Source: Eledone cirrhosa
Taxonomy: Eukaryota; Mollusca; Cephalopoda; Octopoda; Eledonidae
Direction of reading: 5' to 3'
Assembly: GCA_964016885.1 (NCBI GenBank)
Contig: OZ024741.1
Location: forward strand, 411,217,464 to 411,281,463
Length of the DNA: 64,000 nucleotides
Part shown: positions 26,061 through 38,204 of the stretch, one piece after another
Layout: every line of letters begins with the position of its first letter
Numbering within the stretch: the stretch's first letter is position 1
Translations under genes and position numbers: made by a program
The notes under the pieces: model-generated
What the model was told of the DNA's origin: nothing
What the model saw: only the letters and a program-made list of their open reading frames with translations
The model's database searches: none

Positions 26061-29000
26061 CTGGGGTAATACTAGCTGTAGGAATAAAGAGGACAGCTTT
26101 ATAACTGGGGTCATACTAGTTGTAGGAATAAAGGACATTAGCTTTATACCTGAGGTCATACTAGCTATAGGAATAAAGAGGACAGCTTTATAACTGTGGT
26201 CATACTAGCTGTAGGAATAAAGAGGACAGCTTTCTAACTGGGGTCATACTAGTTGTAGGAATAAAGAGGACAGCTTTATAACTGGGGTCATACTAGCTGT
26301 AGGAATAAAGAGGACAGCTTTATAACTGGGCTCATACTAGGTGTAGGAATAAAGAGGACAGCTTTATAACTGGGGTCATACTAGCTGTAGGAATAAAGAG
26401 GACAGCTTTATAACTGGGGTCATACTAGATGTAGGAATAAAGAGGACAGCTTTATAACTGGGGTCATACTAGCTGTAGGAATAAAGAGGACAGCTTTCTA
26501 ACTGGGGTCATACTAGGTGTAGCAATAAAGAGGACAGCTTTATAACTGGGGTCATACTAGCTGTAGGAATAAAGAGGACAGCTTTATAACTGGGGTCATA
26601 CTAGTTGTAGGAATAAAGAGGACAGCTTTAAAACTGGGGTCATACCAGCTGTAGGAATAAAGAGGACAGCTTTCTAACTGGGGTCATACTAGGTGTAGGA
26701 ATAAAGAGGACAGCTTTATAACTGGGGTCATGCTAGCTGTAGGAATAAAGAGGACAGCTTTATAACTGGGGTCATACTAGTTGTAGGAATAAAGGACATT
26801 AGCTTTATACCTGAGGTCATACTAGCTGTAGGAATAAAGAGGACAGCTTTATAACTGTGGTCATACTAGCTGTAGGAATAAAGAGGACAGCTTTATAACT
26901 GGGGTCATACTAGGTGTAGGAATAAAGAGGGCAGCTTTATAACTGGGGTCATACTAGCTGTAGGAATAAAGACAGCTTTATAACTGGGGTCATAGTAGCT
27001 GTAGGCATAGAGAGGACAGCTTTCTAACTGGGATCATACTAGTTGTAGGAATAAAGAGGACAGCTTTATAACTGGGGTCATACTAGCTGTAGGAATAAAG
27101 AGGACAGCTTTATAACTGAGGTCATACTAGCTGTAGGAATAAAGGACATTAGCTTTATACCTGGGGTCATGCTAGCTGTAGGAAGAGGACAGCTTTATAA
27201 CTGGGGTCATACTAGCTGTAGGAATAAAGAGGACAGCTTTCTAACTGGGGTCATACTAGGTGTAGGAATAAAGAGGACAGCTTTATAACTGGGGTCATAC
27301 TAGCTGTATGAATAAAGAGGACAGCTTTATAACTGGGGTCATACTAGTTGTAGGAATAAAGAGGACAGATTTATACCTGGGGTCATACTAGCTGTTGGAA
27401 TAAAGAGGACAGCTTTCTAACTGGGCTCATACTAGGTGTAGGAATAAAGAGGACAGCTTTATAACTGGGGTCATACTAGCTGTAGGAATAAAGAGGACAG
27501 CTTTATAACTGGGGTCATACTAGTTGTAGGAATAAAGGACATTAGCTTTATACCTGAGGTCATACTAGCTATAGGAATAAAGAGGACAGCTTTATAACTG
27601 TGGTCATACTAGCTGTAGGAATAAAGAGGACAGCTTTCTAACTGGGGTCATACTAGTTGTAGGAATAAAGAGGACAGCTTTATAACTGGGGTCATACTAG
27701 CTGTAGGAATAAAGGACAGCTTTATAACTGGGCTCATACTAGGTGTAGGAATAAAGAGGACAGCTTTATAACTGGGGTCATACTAGCTGTAGGAATAAAG
27801 AGGACAGCTTTATAACTGGGGTCATACTAGATGTAGGAATAAAGAGGACAGCTTTATAACTGGGGTCATACTAGATGTAGGAATAAAGAGGACAGCTTTA
27901 TAACTGGGGTCATACTAGCTGTAGGAATAAAGAGGACAGCTTTCTAACTGGGGTCATACTAGGTGTAGGAATAAAGAGGACAGCTTTATAACTGGGGTCA
28001 TACTAGCTGTAGGAATAAAGAGGACAGCTTTATAACTGGGGTCATACTAGTTGTAGCAATAAAGAGGACAGCTTTAAAACTGGGGTCATACTAGCTGTAG
28101 GAATAAAGAGGACAGCTTTCTAACTGGGGTCATACTAGGTGTAGGAATAAAGAGGACAGCTTTATAACTGGGGTCATGCTAGCTGTAGGAATAAAGAGGA
28201 CAGCTTTATAACTGGGGTCATACTAGTTGTAGGAATAAAGGACATTAGCTTTATACCTGAGGTCATACTAGCTGTAGGAATAAAGAGGACAGCTTTATAA
28301 CTGTGGTCATACTAGCTGTAGGAATAAAGAGGACAGCTTTATAACTGGGGTCATACTAGCTGTAGGAATAAAGAGGACAGCTTTATAACTGGAATCATAC
28401 TAGTTGTAGGAATAAAGAGGACAGCTTTATAACTGGGGTCATACTAGCTGTAAGAATAAAGAGGACAGCTTTATAACTGGGGTCATGCTAGATGTAGGAA
28501 TAGAGAGGACAGCTTTATAACTGGGGTCATACTAGCTGTAAGAATAAAGAGGACAGCTTTATAACTGGGGTCATACTAGCTGTAAGAATAAAGAGGACAG
28601 CTTTATAACTGAAGTCATACTAGCTGTAAGAATAAAGAGGACAGCTTTATAACTGGGGTCATACTAGCTGTAGGAATAAAGAGGACAGCTTTATAACTGG
28701 GGTCATACGAGCTGAAGGAATAGAGAGGACAGCTTTATAACTGGGGTCATACTAGTTGTAGGAATAAAGAGGACAGCTTTATAACTGGGGTCATACTAGT
28801 TGTAGGAATAAAGAGGACAGCTTTATAACTGGGGTCATACTAGTTGTAGGAATTAAGAGGACAGCTTTATAACTGGGGTCATACTAGCTGTAGGAATAAA
28901 GAGGACAGCTTTATTACTGGGGTCATACTAGCTGTAAGAATAAAGAGGACAGCTTTATAACTGGGGTCATACTAGTTGTAGAAATAAAGAGGACAGCTTT

Positions 29001-30699
29001 ATAACTGGAGTCATACTAGATGTAGGTATAAAGAGGACAGCTTTATAACTGGGGTCATACTAGTTGTAGGAATAAAGGGGACAGCTTTATAACTGGGGTC
29101 ATACTAGTTGTAGGAATAAAGAGGACAGCTTTATAACTGGGGTCATACTAGGTGTAGGAATAAAGAGGACAGCTTTATAACTGGGGTCATACTAGCTGTA
29201 GCAATAAAGAGGACAGCTTTATAACTGGGGTCATACTAGCTGTAGTAATAAAGAGGACAGCTTTATAACTGGGGTCATACTAGCTGTAGGAATAAAGAGG
29301 ACAGCTTTATAACTGGGGTCATACTAGCTGTAGGAAGAGGACAGCTTTATAACTGGGGTCATACTAGCTGTAGGAATAAAGAGGACAGCTTTATAACTGT
29401 GGTCATACTAGCTGTAGGAATAAAGAGGACAGCTTTATAACTGGGGTCATACTAGCTGTAGGAATAAAGAGGACAGCTTTATAACTGGGGTCATACTAGC
29501 TGTAGGAATAAAGAAGACATCTTTATAACTGGGGTCATAGTAGCTGTAGGAATAAAGAAGAAAGCTTTATAACTGGGGTCATACTAGCTGTAGGAATAAA
29601 GAGGACAGCTTTATAACTGGTGTCATACTAGCTGTAGGAATAAAGAGGACAGCTTTATAACTGGGGTCATACTAGCTGTAGGAAGAGGACAGCTTTATAA
29701 CTGGGGTCATACTAGCTGTAGGAATAAAGAGGACAGCTTTATAACTGTGGTCATACTAGCTGTAGGAATAAAGAGGACAGCTTTATAACTGGGGTCATAC
29801 TAGCTGTAGGAATAAAGAGGACAGCTTTATAACTGGGGTCATACTAGCTGTAGGAATAAAGAAGACAGCTTTATAACTGGGGTCATAGTAGCTGTAGGAA
29901 TAAAGAAGAAAGCTTTATAACTGGGGTCATACTAGCTGTAGGAATAAAGAGGACAGCTTTATAACTGGTGTCATACTAGCTGTAGGAATAAAGAGGACAG
30001 CATTATAACTGGGGTCATACTAGTGTAGGAATAGAGAGGACAGCTTTATAACTGGGGTCATACGAGCTGTAGGAATAAAGAGGACAGCTTTATAACTGGG
30101 GTCATACTAGCTGTAGGAAGAAAGAGGACAGCTTTATAACTGGGGTCATACTAGCTGTAGGAATAAAGAGGACAGCTTTCTAACTGGGGTCATACTAGGT
30201 GTAGGAATAAAGAGGACAGCTTTATAACTGGGGTCATGCTAGCTGTAGGAATAAAGAGGACAGCTTTATAACTGGGGTCATACTAGTTGTAGGAATAAAG
30301 GACATTAGCTTTATACCTGAGGTCATACTAGCTGTAGGAATAAAGAGGACAGCTTTATAACTGTGGTCATACTAGCTGTAGGAATAAAGAGGACAGCTTT
30401 ATAACTGGGGTCATACTAGCTGTAGGAATAAAGAGGACAGCTTTATAACTGGAATCATACTAGTTGTAGGAATAAAGAGGACAGCTTTATAACTGGGGTC
30501 ATACTAGCTGTAAGAATAAAGAGGACAGCTTTATAACTGGGGTCATGATAGATGTAGGAATAGAGAGGACAGCTTTATAACTGGGGTCATACTAGCTGTA
30601 AGAATAAAGAGGACAGCTTTATAACTGAAGTCATACTAGCTGTAAGAATAAAGAGGACAGCTTTATAACTGGGGTCATACTAGCTGTAGGAATAAAGAG

Positions 30700-32240
30700 G
30701 ACAGCTTTATAACTGGGGTCATACTAGCTGTAGGAATAAAGAGGACAGCTTTATAACTGGGGTCATACTAGCTGTAGGAATAAAGAGGACAGCTTTATAA
30801 CTGGGGTCATACTAGCTGTAGGAATAAAGAGGACAGCTTTATAACTGGGGTCATACTAGCTGTAGGAATAAAGAGGACAGCTTTATAACTGGGGTCATAC
30901 TAGTTGTAGGAATAAAGAGGACAGCTTTATAACTGGGGTCATACTAGTTGTAGGAATAAAGAGGACAGCTTTATAACTGGGGTCATACTAGTTGTAGGAA
31001 TAAAGAGGACAGCTTTACAACTGAGGTCATACTAGCTGTAGGAATAAAGAGGACAGCTTTATAACTGGGGTCATACTAGCTGTAAGAATAAAGAGGACAG
31101 CTTTATAACTGGGGTCATACTAGTTGTAGAAATAAAGAGGACAGCTTTATAACTGGGGTCATACTAGATGTAGGTATAAAGAGGACAGCTTTATAACTGG
31201 GGTCATACTAGTTGTAGGAATAAAGGGGACAGCTTTATAACTGGGGTCATAGTAGCTGTAGGAATAAAGAGGACAGCTTTATAACTGGGGTCATACTAGC
31301 TGTAGGAATAAAGAGGACAGCTTTATAACTGGTGTCATACTAGCTGTAGGAATAAAGAGGACAGCATTATAACTGGGGTCATACTAGTGTAGGAATAGAG
31401 AGGACAGCTTTATAACTGGGGTCATACGAGCTGTAGGAATAAAGAGGACAGCTTTATAACTGGGGTCATACTAGCTGTAGGAAGAAAGAGGACAGCTTTA
31501 TAACTGGGGTCATACTAGCTGTAGGAATAAAGAGGACAGCTTTATAACTGGGGTCATACTAGCTGTAGGAATAAAGAGGACAGCTTTATAACTGGGGTCA
31601 TACTAGCTGTAGGAATAAAGAGGACAGCTTTATAACTGGGGTCATACTAGTTGTAGGAATAAAGAGGACAGCTTTATAACTGGGGTCATACTAGTTGTAG
31701 GAATAAAGAGGACAGCTTTATAACTGGGGTCATACTAGTTGTAGGAATAAAGAGGACAGCTTTACAACTGAGGTCATACTAGCTGTAGGAATAAAGAGGA
31801 CAGCTTTATAACTGGGGTCATACTAGCTGTAAGAATAAAGAGGACAGCTTTATAACTGGGGTCATACTAGTTGTAGAAATAAAGAGGACAGCTTTATAAC
31901 TGGGGTCATACTAGATGTAGGTATAAAGAGGACAGCTTTATAACTGGGGTCATACTAGTTGTAGGAATAAAGGGGACAGCTTTATAACTGGGGTCATAGT
32001 AGCTGTAGGAATAAAGAGGACAGCTTTATAACTGGGGTCATACTAGCTGTAGGAATAAAGAGGACAGCTTTATAACTGGTGTCATACTAGCTGTAGGAAT
32101 AAAGAGGACAGCATTATAACTGGGGTCATACTAGTGTAGGAATAGAGAGGACAGCTTTATAACTGGGGTCATACGAGCTGTAGGAATAAAGAGGACAGCT
32201 TTATAACTGGGGTCATACTAGCTGTAGGAAGAAAGAGGAC
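30700..32240. repeat. 747-bp higher-order repeat of the satellite
   Basis: TTTACAACTGAGGTC starts at 31,014 and 31,761, and TACGAGCTGTAGG at 31,425 and 32,172. Both offsets are 747 bp, or 17 monomers. This is the shortest clear higher-order unit and lies near the right end of the satellite. Confidence 0.8.
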
Positions 32241-33235
32241 AGCTTTATAACTGGGGTCATACTAGTTGTAGGAATAAAGAGGACAGCTTTATAACTGGGG
32301 TCATACTAGATGTAGGAATAAAGAGGACAGCTTTATAACTGGGGTCATACTAGGTGTAGGAATAAAGAGGACAGCTTTATAACTGGGGTCATACTAGGTG
32401 TAGGAATAAAGAGGACAGCTTTCTAACTTGGGTCATACTAGGTGTAGGAATAAAGAGGACAGCTTTATAACTGGGGTCATACTAGCTGTAGGAATAAAGA
32501 GGACAGCTTTATAACTGGGGTCATACTAGTTGTAGGAATAAAGAGGACAGCTTTATAACTGGGGTCATACTAGCTGTAGGAATAAAGAGGACAGCTTTAT
32601 AACTGGGGTCATACTAGTTGTAGGAATAAAGACAGCTTTATACCTGAGGTCATACTAGCTGTAGGAATAAAGAGGACAGCTTTCTAACTGGGATCATACT
32701 AGTTGTAGGAATAAAGAGGACAGCTTTATAACTGGGGTCATACTAGCTGTAGGAATAAAGAGGACAGCTTTATAACTGAGGTCATACTAGCTGTAGGAAT
32801 AAAGGACATTAGCTTTATACCTGGGGTCATGCTAGCTGTAGGAAGAGGACAGCTTTATAACTGGGGTCATACTAGCTGTAGGAATAGAGAGGACAGCTTT
32901 CTAACTGGGATCATACTAGTTGTAGGAAGAAAGAGGACAGCTTTATAACTGGGGTCATACTAGCTGTAGGAATAAAGAGGACAGCTTTATAATTGGGGTC
33001 ATACTAGCTGTAGGAATAATGAGGACAGCTTTATAACTGAGTTCATACTAGCTGTAGGAATAAAGGACATTAGCTTTATACCTGGGGTCATGCTAGCTGT
33101 AGGAAGAGGACAGCTTTATAACTGGGGTCATACTAGCTGTAGTAATAAAGAGGACACCTTTAGTCAACAGTGGTGACATTATATACAACAAAGAACATTA
33201 CCGCAATATATGTCATGGAAATGTGACCAAGAAGT

Positions 33236-33700
33236 GCACAGTCCAGCCTGTAAAGTGGTTGTGTTGGTGCCAAAACAAAAATTACCTAGTCTACCCTGTA
33301 AGGTGGTTATATGACTCCTGTGTGCGAAGTGTAATGTTGCATGGTAGTGAAACATGGGCAGTGATTGCAGAGGACATGCATAGGCTGGAAAGAAATAAAG
33401 CAACCATGCGTTGTTGGATGTGCAATGAAACTGTGAGAAAAAGGCAGAGCTTGGATGAACTCAGGGAGAAACTGGGTTTAAGAGGAATCTGAGGTGATGT
33501 GCAGGAGAGAAGACTGTGTTCGTATGGACATAGATGATGATCACTGGGTGGAGAAGTGCCAGGAAATCCCATTAGAGGTAGACCTGGCAGAGGTTGTGAG
33601 AGCTGACCTCAAATTGCTGAGGAGATAAAGGAATGCAGCGAGTGGAGAGATACTGCAAGCGTGAAAAAAAACAGACATAAAAATGATGATGATGACATAG
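33236..33700 (+). pseudogene. RTE-like LINE, C-terminal fragment (rearranged)
   Basis: An open segment at 33,310-33,492 encodes YDSCVRSVMLHGSETWA followed by RLERN, RWMC-like and LREKLGLRGI. It matches the region after the reverse transcriptase in the LINE at 54.6-56.7 kb (YDACIRTAMLHGSETWA). A stop follows at about 33,490. Decayed homology to the rest of the C terminus (QERRL, YGH, GRPGRG) then continues to about 33,640, and the segment ends in a short (ATG/TGA)n tract near 33,685-33,700, as the better copy does. Upstream, 33,236-33,305 (CTGTAAAGTGG, GGTGCCA, CTGTAAGGTGG) resembles the 3'-UTR of that LINE rather than coding sequence, so the pieces are out of order. There is no RT core; the copy is dead. 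Confidence 0.75.
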
Positions 33701-33979
33701 TTGACAATGAATCTTGTGAAAAGAAGTTGACAAATCTCATGAACCTACTGAACGAATCAGTCATATTATATGCCCTTCTCTTCTCATCTGCCAGGTATCT
33801 GGAATACATGTAGAGGAAATAGGTGACATTGCTTCGTAGTTCAGACTGTTCCAGGAAATGGACGGCACGTAGATATTCTTTAAGGTCAAAATAACTCTTG
33901 GCCAGGGAATAAACACAGTATTCCTTCTGTAGATTCTCAAACTACAATAGAAGAAGAAATGGAGAATATAAAGACATGG
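33701..33979. other. Unassigned spacer
   Basis: This AT-rich single-copy-looking stretch lies between the LINE fragment and a small tandem repeat. The only open frames are short and have no recognisable motif. I see no gene or named repeat in it. Confidence 0.5.
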
Positions 33980-34145
33980 CACTGGAATGGTGAACATTGA
34001 TTAGAGAGCACTTTAGTTGAGACAAAGACATATCTAGTGATGGAATGGTGCAACACAGAGTAGATAGGACTTTAGTCATGACAACTTCTGTAGTGATGGA
34101 ATGGTGACAACACAGAGTAGAGAGGACTTTATGACAAAGACATGA
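33980..34145. repeat. About 56-bp tandem repeat, three diverged copies
   Basis: Three successive copies share GGAATGGTG, then ACACAGAGTAGA, then GGACTTTA and GACA. They start near 33,985, 34,038 and 34,096. The copies differ by small substitutions and indels. The motif GTAGAGAGGACTTTAT faintly recalls the AGAGGACAGCTTTAT core of the large satellite, but the match is too short to claim common origin. Confidence 0.65.
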
Positions 34146-34241
34146 CAATTTCTCTGAACAGAAACAGTTAAACTTAACTATTTTCTAACAAGGTTCTTAT
34201 AGAATTCTAGACATTATTGTTAATTATAGGATGGGAAAACA

Positions 34242-36362
34242 TGTATCTGGTTTACAATATGTACACTGTATCCCTGTGTATATCTGGTTTACAATAGGTA
34301 TACTGTATCCCTGTGTATATCTGGTTTACAATAGGTACACTGTATCCCTGTGTATATCTGGTTTACAATATGTACACTGTATCCCTGTGTATATCTGGTT
34401 TACAATAGGTATACTGTATCCCTGTGTATATCTGGTTTACAATAGGTACACTGTATCCCTGTGTATCTCGTATACAATAGGTACACTGTATCCCTGTGTA
34501 TATCTGGTTTACAATAGGTACACTGTATCCCTGGGTATATCTGGTTTACAATAGGTACACTGTATCCCTGTGTATCTGGTTTACAATAGGTACACTGTAT
34601 CCCTGTGTATATCTAGTTTACAATAGGTACACTGTATCCCTGTGTATATCTGGTTTACAATAGGTACACTGTATGCCTGTGTATCTGGTTTACAATAGGT
34701 ACACTGTATCCCTGTGTATCTGGTATACAATAGGTATACTGTATCCCTGTGTATATCTGGTTTACAATAGGTACACTGCATCCCTGTGTATATCTGGTTT
34801 ACAATAGGTACACTGTATCCCTGTGTATATCTGGTTTATAATAGGTACATTATATCCCTGGGTATATCTGGTTTACAATAGGTACACTGTATCCCTGTGT
34901 ATATCTGGTTTACAATAGGTACACTGTATGCCTGTGTATCTGGTTTACAATAGGTACACTGTATCCCTGTGTATCTCGTATACAATAGGTACACTGTATC
35001 CCAGTGTATATCTGGTTTACAATAGGTACACTGTATCCCTGTGTATATCTGGTTTACAATGGGTATACTGTATCCCTGTGTATATCTGGTTTACAATAGG
35101 TACACTGTATCCCTGTGTATATCTGGTTTACAATAGGTACACTGTATCCCTGTGTATCTGGTTTACAATAGGTACACTGTATCCCTGTGTATATCTAGTT
35201 TACAATAGGTACACTGTATCCCTGTGTATATCTAGTTTACAATAGGTACACTGTATCCCTGTGTATATCTGGTTTACAATAGGTACACTGTATCCCTGTG
35301 TATCTGGTTTACAATAGGTACACTGTATCCCTGTGTATATCTAGTTTACAATAGGTACACTGTATCCCTGTGTATATCTAGTTTACAATAGGTACACTGT
35401 ATCCCTGTGTATATCTGGTTTACAATAGGTACACTGTATCCCTGTGTATCTGGTTTACAATAGGTACACTGTATCCCTGTGTATCTGGTTTACAATAGGT
35501 ACACTGTATCCCTGTGTATATCTAGTTTACAATAGGTACACTGTATCCCTGTGTGTATCTGGTTTACAATAGGTACACTGTATCTCTGTGTATCTGGTTT
35601 ACAATAGGTACACTGTATCCCTGTGTATATCTAGTTTACAATAGGTACACTGTATCCCTGTGTATCTGGTTTACAATAGGTACACTGTATCCCTGTGTAT
35701 ATCTAGTTTACAATAGGTACACTGTATCCCTGTGTATCTGGTTTACAATAGGTACACTGTATCCCTGTGTATATCTAGTTTACAATAGGTACACTGTATC
35801 CCTGTGTGTATCTAGTTTACAATAGGTACATTGTATCCCTGTGTATATCTGGTTTACAATAGGTACACTGTATCCCTGGGTATATCTGGTTTACAATAGG
35901 TACACTGTATCCCTGTGTGTATCTGGTTTACAATAGCTACACTGTATCCCTAGGTATATCTGGTTTACAATAGGTACACTGTATCCCTGTGTGTATCTAG
36001 TTTACAATAGGTACACTGTATCCCTGTGTATATCTAGTTTACAATAGGTACACTGTATCCCTGTGTATATCTGGTTTACAATAGGTACACTGTATCCCAG
36101 TGTATATCTGGTTTACAATAGGTACACTGTATCCCAGTGTATATCTGGTTTACAATAGGTACACTGTATCCCAGTGTATATCTAGTTTACAATAGGTACA
36201 CTGTATCCCTGTGTATATCTGGTTTACAATAGGTACACTGTATCCCTGTGTATATCTAGTTTACAATAGGTACACTGTATCCCTGGGTATATCTGGTTTA
36301 CAATAGGTACACTGTATCCCTGTGTGTATCTGGTTTACAATAGCTACACTGTATCCCTGTGT
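34242..36362. repeat. 35-37-bp minisatellite, about 58 copies
   Basis: The unit contains TATCTGGTTTACAATAGG followed by TACACTGTATCCCTGTG. It alternates between a 37-bp form (GTGTATATCTGG) and a 35-bp form (GTGTATCTGG), with single-base variants such as TCTAGTT, CCCAGTG, CCTGGGT and a TCGTATAC form. The plus strand can be read open for up to about 107 codons because the unit has few stops, but the product is only an iteration of LVYNRYTVSLCI; it is not a gene. Confidence 0.95.
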
Positions 36363-36677
36363 CTCTACTGTCATAAGAGATGACTAAAAGGAATGGTATC
36401 TCGCCATAAAACATTGCCTCCAAAAATACCCCATAAGGGTTTCATCTAGCAGAGGAAATGGTTTTAAAACACTTGAAGAAATATATTTTACTTAAATTTA
36501 GTTTTATTTGACTTAGTTATAGATTTAGTTGACTTTGATGGATCTTCTAGAATTCCAGACATTGTTACAACTTACAGGTTGGGAAAATGATGGAATATGT
36601 CTTCCTGAGTCTTCACTGGGTTTTAAACAATATGCTAATTCTGCAAGTCTGAAAATATATTTAATTTAAAATATTAA
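36363..36677. other. Unassigned AT-rich spacer
   Basis: This stretch lies between the minisatellite and the SINE cluster. It contains TTTTATTTGAC-type AT-rich sequence, no long open frame and no recognised repeat. I see nothing to annotate as a gene. Confidence 0.5.
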
Positions 36678-36882
36678 ACAATAATAAATAATGGTTTCTG
36701 ATTTAGGTAGAAAGTCAACAAGTTTTTGGGGTGGCGAAAGTTGATTAAATGAACCCAGTGTGTTACTGGTACTGTATTTTATCAACACCGTAAGGATGAA
36801 AGATAAATTTGACCTCAGTGAGAATTGAACTCAATGTAAAAGGCTGTAACTCTATTCATGTTGTCCGACACCAATTACTGCC
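36678..36882 (-). mobile_element. tRNA-derived SINE, minus strand (degenerate)
   Basis: Read on the plus strand as a reverse complement, the order is AATAAT tail, GGTTTCTGATTTAGG, TTTTTGGGGTGGCG, GTTACTGGTACTG, TTTATCAACACC, AGGATGAAAG, then GACCTCAGTGAGAATTGAAC and GTAACTCT. This matches the order of modules in the common cephalopod SINE as I remember it, where GTCGACTTTGCCTTTCATCC and a B-box-like GTTCAAATTCC precede GGGGTCGAT. The tRNA-related head is at the right end and the (ATT)n tail at the left. It is clearly diverged. Pol III transcription of this copy is unlikely. Confidence 0.65.
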
Positions 36883-36897
36883 AATACATCGGACTTA

Positions 36898-38094
36898 ACA
36901 ATAATAATAATGGTTCTACTCTTGGCACAAGTCCAACAATTTGGGGTGGAGGAGACGGTCAATGAAAGGCAAAGTTAACCTATTGGCACAAGTCCAACAA
37001 TTTGGGGTGGAGGAGACGGTCAATGAAAGGCAAAGTTAACCTCTTGGCACAAGTCCAACAATTTGGGGTGGAGGAGACGGTCAATGAAAGGCAAAGTTAA
37101 CCTCTTGGCACAAGTCCAACAATTTGGGGTGGAGGAGACGGTCAATGAAAGGCAAAGTTAACCTCTTGGCACAAGTCCAACAATTTGGGGTGGAGGAGAC
37201 GGTCAATGAAAGGCAAAGTTAACCTCTTGGCACAAGTCCAACAATTTGGGGTGGAGGAGACGGTCAATTAAAGGCAAAGTTAACCTCTTGGCACAAGTCC
37301 AACAATTTGGGGTGGAGGAGACGGTAAATGAAAGGCAAAGTTAACCTCTTGGCACAAGTCCAACAATTTGGGGTGGAGGAGACGGTCAATGAAAGGCAAA
37401 GTTAACCTCTTGGCACAAGTCCAACAATTTGGGGTGGAGGAGACGGTCAATTAAAGGCAAAGTTAACCTCTTGGCACAAGTCCAACAATTTGGGGTGGAG
37501 GAGACGGTCAATTAAAGGCAAAGTTAACCTCTTGGCACAAGTCCAACAATTTGGGGTGGAGGAGACGGTCAATGAAAGGCAAAGTTAACCTCTTGGCACA
37601 AGTCCAACAATTTGGGGTGGAGGAGACGGTCAATTAAAGGCAAAGTTAACCTCTTGGCACAAGTCCAACAATTTGGGGTGGAGGAGACGGTCAATTAAAG
37701 GCAAAGTTAACCTCTTGGCACAAGTCCAACAATTTGGGGTGGAGGAGACGGTCAATGAAAGGCAAAGTTAACCTCTTGGCACAAGTCCAACAATTTGGGG
37801 TGGAGGAGACGGTCAATTAAAGGCAAAGTTAACCTCTTGGCACAAGTCCAACAATTTGGGGTGGAGGAGACGGTCAATGAAAGGCAAAGTTAACCTCTTG
37901 GCACAAGTCCAACAATTTGGGGTGGAGGAGACGGTCAATGAAAGGCAAAGTTAACCTCTTGGCACAAGTCCAACAATTTGGGGTGGAGGAGACGGTCAAT
38001 TAAAGGCAAAGTTAACCTCAACGAGATTTGAACTCAGATCGTAAAGAGCCGTAACTCTCTGCTGCAAAACATCGTGCACGATGATCTACCGATA
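36898..38094 (-). mobile_element. tRNA-derived SINE with internally amplified 61-bp segment
   Basis: The left boundary reads AATAATAATGG, TTCTACTCTTGGCACAAG. The right boundary reads CCTCAACGAGATTTGAAC, TCAGATCGTAAAGAGCC and GTAACTCT, which is the reverse complement of a SINE tRNA-like head with a B-box-like TGAGTTCAAATCTC. Between them the middle of the SINE (GGCACAAGTCCAAC, TTTGGGGTGGAGG, AAAGGCAAAGTTAACCTC) is repeated in tandem. Flanking modules match the neighbouring SINE at 36.7-36.9 kb, so the tandem repeat arose from within one SINE copy. Confidence 0.7.
36919..38016. repeat. 61-bp tandem repeat, 18 exact-length copies
   Basis: The unit runs from CTCTTGGCACAAGTCC through TTTGGGGTGGAGGAGACGG and TCAATGAAAGGC to AAAGTTAAC. 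The period is 61 bp (for example TTGGCACAAG at 36,983 and 37,044), and the span is exactly 18 x 61 bp. No length variation is seen. The main polymorphism is CAATGAAAGG versus CAATTAAAGG, which recurs irregularly along the array, plus one GTAAATG unit near 37,325 and one TATTGG unit near 36,981. Uniform length and low divergence point to recent expansion. Confidence 0.95.
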
Positions 38095-38097
38095 TTA

Positions 38098-38165
38098 CCA
38101 ATCCACCCTTAATAATATTGATAATAATCGTTTCTGATTTAGGCACAAGGCAACCAACATATAAA
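38098..38165 (-). mobile_element. SINE tail fragment
   Basis: AATAATATTGATAATAATCG followed by TTTCTGATTTAGGCACAAGG and CAACCAACAT repeats the tail end of the two SINEs just upstream (ATAATGGTTTCTGATTTAGG). Only the 3' end is present. It borders the start of the CT-rich array. Confidence 0.55.
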
Positions 38166-38204
38166 CACTTCACTTTTCCTCCTCTGTACACTATAAAGCA
38201 GTGT

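Larger units (their letters stand above)
1..33155. repeat. 44-bp satellite array, about 750 monomers
   Basis: The whole left half is a head-to-tail tandem repeat of a 44-bp unit. Each unit carries, in order, TGTAGGAATAAA, GAGGACAGC, TTTATAACTGGGG and TCATACTAGC. Unit variants recur: TTTCTAAC for TTTATAAC, a form with AAAGGACATTAGC and CCTGAGGTC that is one base longer, short forms with GGAAGAGGAC or GGCACAGGAC, and GTGTAGGAATAGAG. The array continues past the left edge and stops at about 33,155, where the match is lost after AGTAATAAAGAGGACACC. Stop codons in every unit keep all six frames closed, so the array is non-coding. Almost every monomer contains AATAAA. The unit is not recognised as a named family. 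A pericentromeric or subtelomeric location is plausible but cannot be shown from this window. Confidence 0.97.

Noticed and set aside
1..33155. CRISPR-like array of regularly spaced repeats
   Set aside because: Repeats are directly contiguous 44-bp monomers with no unique spacers, in a eukaryotic context with LINEs and SINEs.
33980..34145. Origin of the 44-bp satellite from the adjacent 56-bp repeat
   Set aside because: Only a short GAGAGGAC-CTTTAT resemblance supports it, which is within chance for AT/GA-rich repeats.
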